This document shows, in pieces, positions 21,530-27,656 of a stretch of 27,656 nt of DNA (its first letter is position 1; each line of letters begins with the position of its first letter). This DNA is from Larix sibirica (Eukaryota; Streptophyta; Pinopsida; Pinales; Pinaceae). The notes under the pieces are model-generated. The model saw nothing but the letters and a program-made list of their open reading frames with translations, searched no databases and was not told the origin of the DNA. The position numbers were made by a program, and so were the translations under genes. The stretch spans positions 28,328-55,983 of the forward strand of contig NWUY0300022763.1 in NCBI GenBank assembly GCA_004151065.3, read 5' to 3'.

Positions 21530-22689
21530 TATGAAAGAAACACCTTACACTTTGATCAATGGATTCCTATACAAATTAGGATAAGACAACATACTCCATC
21601 GGTGTGTCGTATACCATGAAAAATATTCCATTATTTACAAAGCACATTCAAGACTGGCAGGAGGACGCTTTCAAGCTGACACAACTGTTAAAAATATATT
21701 GCAAGTTGGATTATGGTGACCAAAGTTGAATAAATACTGCAAGACTTTTATTAGTAAATGCGATAAATGCCAGCGAATAGGCCGACCACTCTAATGGAAT
21801 AAAATGCCATTGATATCAGTTAACCCAAGTCTAACATTCAAAATATGGGCCATCAAATTTGTCAGTCCATTATAGGTTACTGGCTGATGAATGGGTTCCT
21901 AATACATCATCACTACAGTCAAATATGTCACTAAATTGGAAGAAGCAGAACTAATCGAAGCATGTACAAGTGAAGTTGTAGCAAAGTTTATCTATGAAAA
22001 CATTGTTACCATATTTGTATGTCCCCTCACATTAATTAGTGATATAGGAATGCATTTTATTAATAAGACCATATCAATATTACTAAAGGAATTTATGATA
22101 GATCATCACAATATTTCATCATACCACCCCCAATCAAACGGTGCTATTGGAGCCTTTAATAAGACACTTACTAAGGGAATAACAAAAAATGTAATATCGA
22201 CAAGGACAACTGTGACAACAAAATTCCTCCTATCCTATGCGATTACATAACAACCTATAAGAGGTCGATGGGATAGAAACCGTTTAAGTTAGTCTATGCC
22301 TAGGAAGCAATCATACCACTGCATTACAAACAACAAACCCTATATTTTCACAAGTACTACATTTGGCCATCGTTCAAGCTACTCGGGATAGGGTATTTGA
22401 GCCACATAAACTCAAAGAACAGAGATTCGTAGCTATTCATCATCAGGAAGTCCAAAACAACAAAATAAATCTTGGAATGACAAAAATATCAAGAACAAGG
22501 GACTTTTTAGTCGGAGATCTAGTCCTCTTATACAATAATAGGATAAAAGGAAAACCAAGAAATATAGAGACTACATGGATGGGTCCCTATATAATTGAAG
22601 AATTGAATCACAATGGATATGTTTGGCTAAAAACACTTCAAGATCAATTCTTCACCAAAGTTATTAATGGATCTCGATTGAAAAGATAA
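21530..22689 (+). pseudogene. int: Element C integrase with GPY/F tail (decayed)
   Basis: The zinc-binding domain reads LHRCVVYHEKYSIIYKAHSR, then GGRFQADTT and CDKCQRIGRP. Arg replaces the His normally in GGHF. In the core, the first Asp is Lys (WAIKF, codon 21855-21857), the second Asp is kept (LISDIGMHF, 22041-22043), and the Glu is Gly (GAIGAFNKTL, 22149-22151). The last two are 36 codons apart, the D-35-E spacing. After a gap the C-terminal part (22363-22689) is fully open: VGDLVLLYNNRIKG, then WMGPYIIEELNHNGYVWLK and NGSRLKR before TAA, a GPY/F module. There is no chromodomain. With two of three catalytic acids lost, it cannot integrate DNA. Confidence 0.9.
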
Positions 22690-23364
22690 TGTATATAAGA
22701 GGAACCCTGCCGACTAGTGCTCGTATAACCACTAGTCGATCGTCATGCCTCCAGGTTTGTGTTTTGTTAATTATAATGCATAACTACTTGTTTAAAAAAA
22801 TATGTAACTAACTTGAATAGAAAAAATATAAAAATGGATCTAAGACATGGACAATGGTAGGTGAAAAGAGCTTCAACACAATGATAGTTGGCTGGGTAGA
22901 GGGAGCATAATGACAAAGTTCAAGCATGCAACAACCAAGAATTAACATACCCTCACCATATACAAACCGAAGGAAAAGAGAAACCAACAATGGGGTGACT
23001 GATCCATCCAGCAGAAAATATGAAAGTAGGCATACGAATATCACCCCTCACTAACCAAGGAATGAGGACACCGACCAAGAAATCAAGCATGGACATGATC
23101 ATCCTAAAGACCGTCAACAATCAAGTGAATCAATTGGATTGCAAACCAAACTTCCAGTACAAGTTTCATCAAGAATGTGAAGTATCTATTCTTCTATACT
23201 CACCTACACACAATAAATGCATACTGATTTCCACACTTCTAAATACATAGACACTAGAAAATTGTTGGAAAAATTTCTACTATGATTTAGAGTGAGGGCA
23301 TTATGTTCCAAATATTATGAATTGGAAACGAAACCTACAGACTAATGATATCCAACAAATATAA
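22690..23364 (+). other. Spacer between pol and the third ORF of element C
   Basis: It holds the hairpin at 22711-22738 and otherwise no recognised coding sequence. A 76-codon open frame at 23020-23250 shows no familiar pattern. Confidence 0.5.
22711..22738 (+). repeat. 9-bp perfect stem-loop after the pol stop
   Basis: CGACTAGTG (22711-22719), a 10-nt loop (ctcgtataac) and CACTAGTCG (22730-22738). It lies about 20 bp after the pol stop codon. The word ACTAGTCG/CGACTAG also occurs in the LTRs. Confidence 0.8.
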
Positions 23365-26300
23365 ATGGCACCCAAGAAAGCCATATCATCAGCTAAAACA
23401 AAGGAAACAAAGGAAAATATGAACGAACATTAAGAGGAATTAACATTGACACCCCTGCAAGCCTGCCTAAATAGAATCAAGAAAGCAAAGATGGATGGGC
23501 ACAATTGGGGAAAAAAATATATAGAACTCAAAGAATGGGGTATAAGAGACAAGAAATGGATAGAGGAAGCTAATAGATTAAGTGTAGTGAAAATACACCA
23601 CTACCTAAATGCCCTGTAGTTAGTTAGCCATGGAAACCTAATAGAAATGATAGCAAAGTTTGTTGTGAGTAGATACCATGACATGAATATTTGGTTGGAA
23701 GAACCTATTGAAATAAATGATTCCCTAATCTAGCACATCATTGTTCGATTGCACAAAGGAGAACCAGTTCCCATAGAAGATAAACCTCTGGAGTTAGTTG
23801 AGGAATTCATAGGAACATCGATAGGGAAGAACTCAAAATATTTTATCATCATCAAAGTCACCTCTCCATTGATAACGTGGAAAGAAATAATAATCTCAGT
23901 TTGCCTCACTATCTTTGGTCTACCTTCCAACATAAAGTTGGATATCTTGGATGTTTTTAAGTAAGTTCCACATGAGTCAAAGATGTTCAGCTGGGACGAC
24001 CACCTAGCTTCAATATTCAAGACAAACTATGAAAAATGTCCAGAAAATGGACAGGAAATCTAGTTTCTGTCGTTGCATATATGGATTGCGATGATGAGAG
24101 CACCCCCAGTAGGTGAGGTGGCATTCACTAACATGACACCATTGATAATGAACAACTTTTGAATCTTTTCTCCCAAGGGTGCATCATCTAGTCCGACAAG
24201 GCCGAAAATGTTGCTTGAAAATTGGTTTTAGGTACTTAAAACAAAGTGTGACAGATGGAGGGTGCCCCAGCCAATCCATCATAGTTTACCATCGTCATGC
24301 CACATTCAGTTAAACCTCAACCATATCGAGGTATGGTATATGCAAGGAATGGGTGGAGACCCTTAGGAGCTCGACTACCACCCAAATGTACAAGAATTGT
24401 TTAATGACTTGGAAGGCAGTCAAACATTGTGATATCTGTTCCGACTTTGGCTTGGTATTTATAGTCAGAGCTTATTTTTCCCCTAATGGATGGTGAAATT
24501 GAAGATTAGTATGATACTGCTCTATACATTACAACATTCAGCCTAGAATATGAATTGTTGGAACAACAGTTGGCAATTGATATGTTGAGCATTCAAGGGA
24601 AAGAACCAATTCGTAATGCAACTAGAGAATTGACTGAAGACGAAGAATATGAACTAGTAATAAAAGAAGGAGTGGAGGGATAATTCGAGGAACCACACCT
24701 GAAGGAGAAGCTTGACCAAGTCGTAGAGCATATTCTTAAATACCAGCAAAAAATCAAAGGAAAAGCCACATGACAATATCCCAAGAAGAGGAACCCATTA
24801 TTGACCTCTACAACTGAGGAGGAATTAGGAGGACTTCGAGAATAGGCTAAGGTCATCCTGATGAAATCAACCAAGAACAAAGTTACCATCGAACTGTAGA
24901 TAAAAAAAAATTGGAACATAGAAGGCCAACAACAATGGTAGCAACAGAGGTAACCACTTCACTTCTACCTACCCCTCAGAAAAAGTTATGAATAACACAA
25001 ATTCCTCACGAGAAGGAACCAATTGATGTACCCGACAAGAAACCACCTTCATACCCAACCCGACTAGAAGAAGAAATTCCCTAGCCTATAGTGTCAACTA
25101 CCCCAAACATAACTATGACTCATGAAATTACTAGACTACTTAGTACTTTATCAACAATATTTCCTCAATTAAAACAACTAACCACGACCCATCCTTCCCT
25201 GGAGGTTCAACTTCGTCGATCCAACTGTCCATGTTACCTCCTCCCCCGTCACAGAATTCTAAATCCCCTCATGATAAGAAAATGCTACAAGTCCCTTCAA
25301 CCAAATCCATCTGCAAGACTAAAATTTCATCGCTTGGGATATCTTCACCATCCCTCACACCACTTCTGTCATTGACCGTCCCACTTGATATATTAACCAC
25401 CGCCATGATCATCATTACAGTCCCTTTGCAAATATTACCCCTCGTCAAAACTAATTTCTACACATACATCATTTGAAATAGTCATTCCCTCGACCAAACC
25501 ACTACTTACCCATAGACGTATCAACAAAATAATTCATTATCCATAACGCCATCGATCACAATCCTTACCATCTCATCGGGCCCCACCTCGACCATTAGCT
25601 CAACTCTTTTCCAAATCACTACTTTGAATCTTCCGACTAGTACCATATCAACATCTCATTAACTTTTCCAGTCTCGGCTGTCACAACATTGATGGTAGTC
25701 ACAACTATTCTTACTCATCCCACAACAATTTCCCAACAAATACCTCTGACTAGTGGAGCGAGCCAACCTTGGATTACAAGGAAAGTAGATAAAATCAAGG
25801 AGAAGAAAAACAAATATGACATGAGCATCATAGTACCAGTTTAGTAGACAACCACATCTACTCTGACCATAGGAATATTTGTAGTCGTAAAGGATTCAAA
25901 TGAAGAATTAGATTAATTCCTCAAGGTAATCAACAAAGAAAAAAAAATATAGAGTGAAACTAACAAAAAGCTCAAGTTACTAAAGAATGAGTAGGACGAT
26001 GCATGGAAAGCATGCTCAACAGAGGTTGTGCAAGTAATTGGGCCACTGGAAGGGCCTCATCTAGAAAAACCCCTCGACAGGATCCAAATCCTCCTTGATC
26101 TCTACTACTACCAACAAATCAATGACCAACATAATCAACAACATGAGTATGAAATTGGTGTGCTCATGGCCGACCAATTTAAAGAATTTGAACAAATACA
26201 TAAACCGATTCAAGAATGTAAGGTCATTGCAACTAGATCGACCATGTTATTGAACAACTAGTATTTATACTATGGTAAAATTTGTATAGAATTACAGAAC

Positions 26301-26500
26301 ACACAAACCACTCTTTAGGATCTCTGTGCAAGAAAGACCACACCATATCTGGAGGCTACCAAAGTCTTAGACGAGCAAATCCTCTAGGAGAAACAACGAA
26401 CCTTAGAGATACAAAAGAAATAACATTAGTGGCTGCATGAAGCAAAGACTACACAAGGTGAAGTCATACTCCTGACTAGTAACATATACAGACTGATGTG
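23365..26500 (+). pseudogene. Element C third ORF downstream of pol, unknown function (decayed)
   Basis: An ATG at 23365 opens MAPKKAISSAKTKETKEN, a Lys-rich start. The frame continues through stops: PLQACLNRIKKAKMDG, YIELKEWGIRDKKWIEEANRL, IEMIAKFVVSRYHDMNIWLE, then an open segment 23749-23964 (GEPVPIEDKPLELVEEFIGTS, SPLITWKEIIISVCLTIFGL). Next come LSLHIWIAMMRAPP, VWYMQGMGGDP, and after a frameshift near 24480 YDTALYITTFSLEYELLEQQ with an acidic RELTEDEEYELV. The middle (about 24950-25750) is Pro/Ser/Thr-rich (DVPDKKPPSYPTRLEEEIP). The C-terminus (about 25900-26480) is Gln/Glu/Lys-rich and coiled-coil-like (LLDLYYYQQINDQHNQQHEY). Full length would be about 1,000 codons. No enzyme motif, signal peptide or clear membrane anchor is visible. 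Position suggests the slot used by env-like or accessory ORFs in plant gypsy elements, but I do not assign that identity. Confidence 0.55.
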
Positions 26501-26800
26501 TTAAAAAAAACTTCAACAACGGAACCTCAGACCCAGCCTCCTATGAATCATGAACAATCCACTGCCAGAGAAAATTTTGTGACTTTCAGAACTCACATAA
26601 GTCAGTGTAAACATATGAACTGTTTTAGTCGACTGATGCTTGGTCTTCTTTTCCACTGCCATAGTCGAAGCTTGTGTTGAAGCCACCCCACTTGGCACAA
26701 CGTCCACTTCTCAACAACCATGAAAAGTTGAGAAAAAAATTTCATCTTGTATTTTTTTGTAAATTTACATTTCCTCGGTCTCTTTGGGAATAAAAATAAA

Positions 26801-26815
26801 TTTTGGGTGGGGGTA
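26801..26815 (+). other. Polypurine tract of element C
   Basis: ttttgggtgggggta lies directly before the 3' LTR start TGTTGT (26816). The G-rich core is the expected RNase H-resistant primer for plus-strand synthesis. Confidence 0.75.
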
Positions 26816-27153
26816 TGTTGTATGAGCTTAGTCGACGAGTCGACTAGGTCCTCCCAACCGACCACCTAATGGTCATCCCATTCTAGTCGATTCAGTTAAG
26901 CCGACTATCATATAGTTAAAATTTGTAACTGTCTAGCTGATTGTACATTTCATATATATAGGTTGTTGAATCATGATGATATAGAGATGATTATTCCTCA
27001 TTGTACAATATGGCCTTTTGATACAATATAAGACTTGTTGTTGGTGTGACCACTCCTTCTTCTTCACTCTCTTTATGTATGTGTGTTCTCGTATCTATTT
27101 ATATGTTTATAATGCACTACTGGTAACCACTTGTAATATCGTAGATTAAAATA
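26816..27153 (+). repeat. Element C 3' LTR (338 bp)
   Basis: It begins TGTTGT. The offset from its start to the shared GAGTCGACTAGG is 21 bases in both copies. It ends AAAATA where the 5' copy has ACAACA, so the terminal CA has mutated to TA. The TATATATAG box is at 26953-26961. Confidence 0.93.
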
Positions 27154-27158
27154 GGTGG
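27154..27158. repeat. Target-site duplication of element C, right copy
   Basis: GGTGG, identical to 15080-15084. Confidence 0.85.
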
Positions 27159-27656
27159 CTTTAGAAGCCATATAGATACATCAAGTCATCTATAGGGTGT
27201 TTTGTAAGTTAATTCCTTCCATTGATTACTAAAATCGTCCATTAATTTTCATACATGTGCTTGGACTTTACTTTTATTATGCATTATTTTTTTTATGTCC
27301 TTTTATTAAGTATACTTTGAGTAAATGGTTAATCACTAGTCTTTTATTTCTATTTATTTCATTTGTTTGTTACTTAGTTTACACAACTACTATGTAATTT
27401 TTATGGTACACTCTTATGTTAATAACTCACCAACATATTAACAACTCCACTAGGGAAGTTGATTTGAAGTATCCTTCCTTAGTTGTGTATGTGCTTCCTA
27501 GTATTTTGGAAGAGTAGTGTTTTTATACTTATTGTAGCATTAGTTTCATGTGTCACATGGGCAATAAACCATATGTTAGAATATTAAAAAACCCATCTAG
27601 ACTTAGGATATAAGTTATTATTCCATTTTGATACTTTCCTAGGTGTTTGACTAGGT
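27159..27656. other. Non-coding right flank
   Basis: AT-rich flanking DNA outside element C. I see no gene or repeat in it. Confidence 0.5.

Larger units (their letters stand above)
15085..27153 (+). mobile_element. Element C: full-length but dead 12.07-kb Ty3/gypsy retrotransposon
   Basis: Both LTRs, matching 5-bp duplications, a primer binding site (15426) and a polypurine tract (26801-26815) define the ends. The internal order is gag, zinc knuckles, protease, a second gag-like module, RT, RNase H, integrase with GPY/F tail and no chromodomain, a spacer with a hairpin, and a third ORF. The gag, RT and integrase motifs place it among non-chromovirus plant gypsy elements. It is longer than typical because of the second gag-like module and the third ORF. 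Stops, frameshifts and lost integrase catalytic residues make it inactive. LTR divergence of about 15% implies an old insertion. Confidence 0.93.

Noticed and set aside
22711-22738. Stem-loop read as a bacterial-type terminator
   Set aside because: There is no T-run after the stem, and the surroundings are a plant retroelement transcribed by RNA polymerase II.
24593-24919. 108-codon minus-strand open frame with a hydrophobic start
   Set aside because: It is the antisense shadow of the acidic segment of the element C third ORF, which reads better on the plus strand.

Overview
The window looks like intergenic DNA from a large, retrotransposon-rich plant nuclear genome. I think a gymnosperm-like seed plant is most likely, but this is inferred from element style and decay and is not proved. 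I found no intact host gene, no tRNA or rRNA gene and no CRISPR array. Every convincing coding signal belongs to decayed Ty3/gypsy LTR retrotransposons, read through many stops and frameshifts.

Layout. (1) About 200-940, minus strand: remnant of an unidentified retroelement-type ORF. (2) 941-2565: non-coding, with a short 33-bp minisatellite and an ATT/TTTA microsatellite. (3) 2566-6829, minus: element A, an Athila/Tat-like gypsy element reading gag tail, protease, reverse transcriptase, RNase H, integrase, with no LTRs in the window. A catalytic Asp is replaced in each of its four enzyme domains. (4) 6831-10150, minus: element B, a chromovirus-like element keeping gag and protease but lacking reverse transcriptase, RNase H and nearly all of integrase. 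It has a truncated 3' LTR and a long 5' LTR that carries a ~190-bp-arm inverted repeat. A single N at 6830 sits exactly where A meets B. (5) 10151-15079: AT-rich DNA without recognisable genes. (6) 15085-27153, plus: element C, a ~12.07-kb gypsy element whose ends are fully defined. It has 340- and 338-bp LTRs (about 85% identical by hand alignment), a GGTGG target-site duplication, a primer binding site and a polypurine tract. (7) 27159-27656: non-coding flank.

Element C is the most informative part. Its order is gag with zinc knuckles, protease, a second gag-like module in the same frame as protease, RT/RNase H, integrase ending in a GPY/F module, a 9-bp-stem hairpin just after the pol stop, and then a third ~3.1-kb coding remnant of unknown function before the 3' LTR. 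In life, gag would build the particle, protease would cut the polyprotein, RT/RNase H would copy the RNA from a tRNA primer, and integrase would insert the cDNA. All copies here are inactive.
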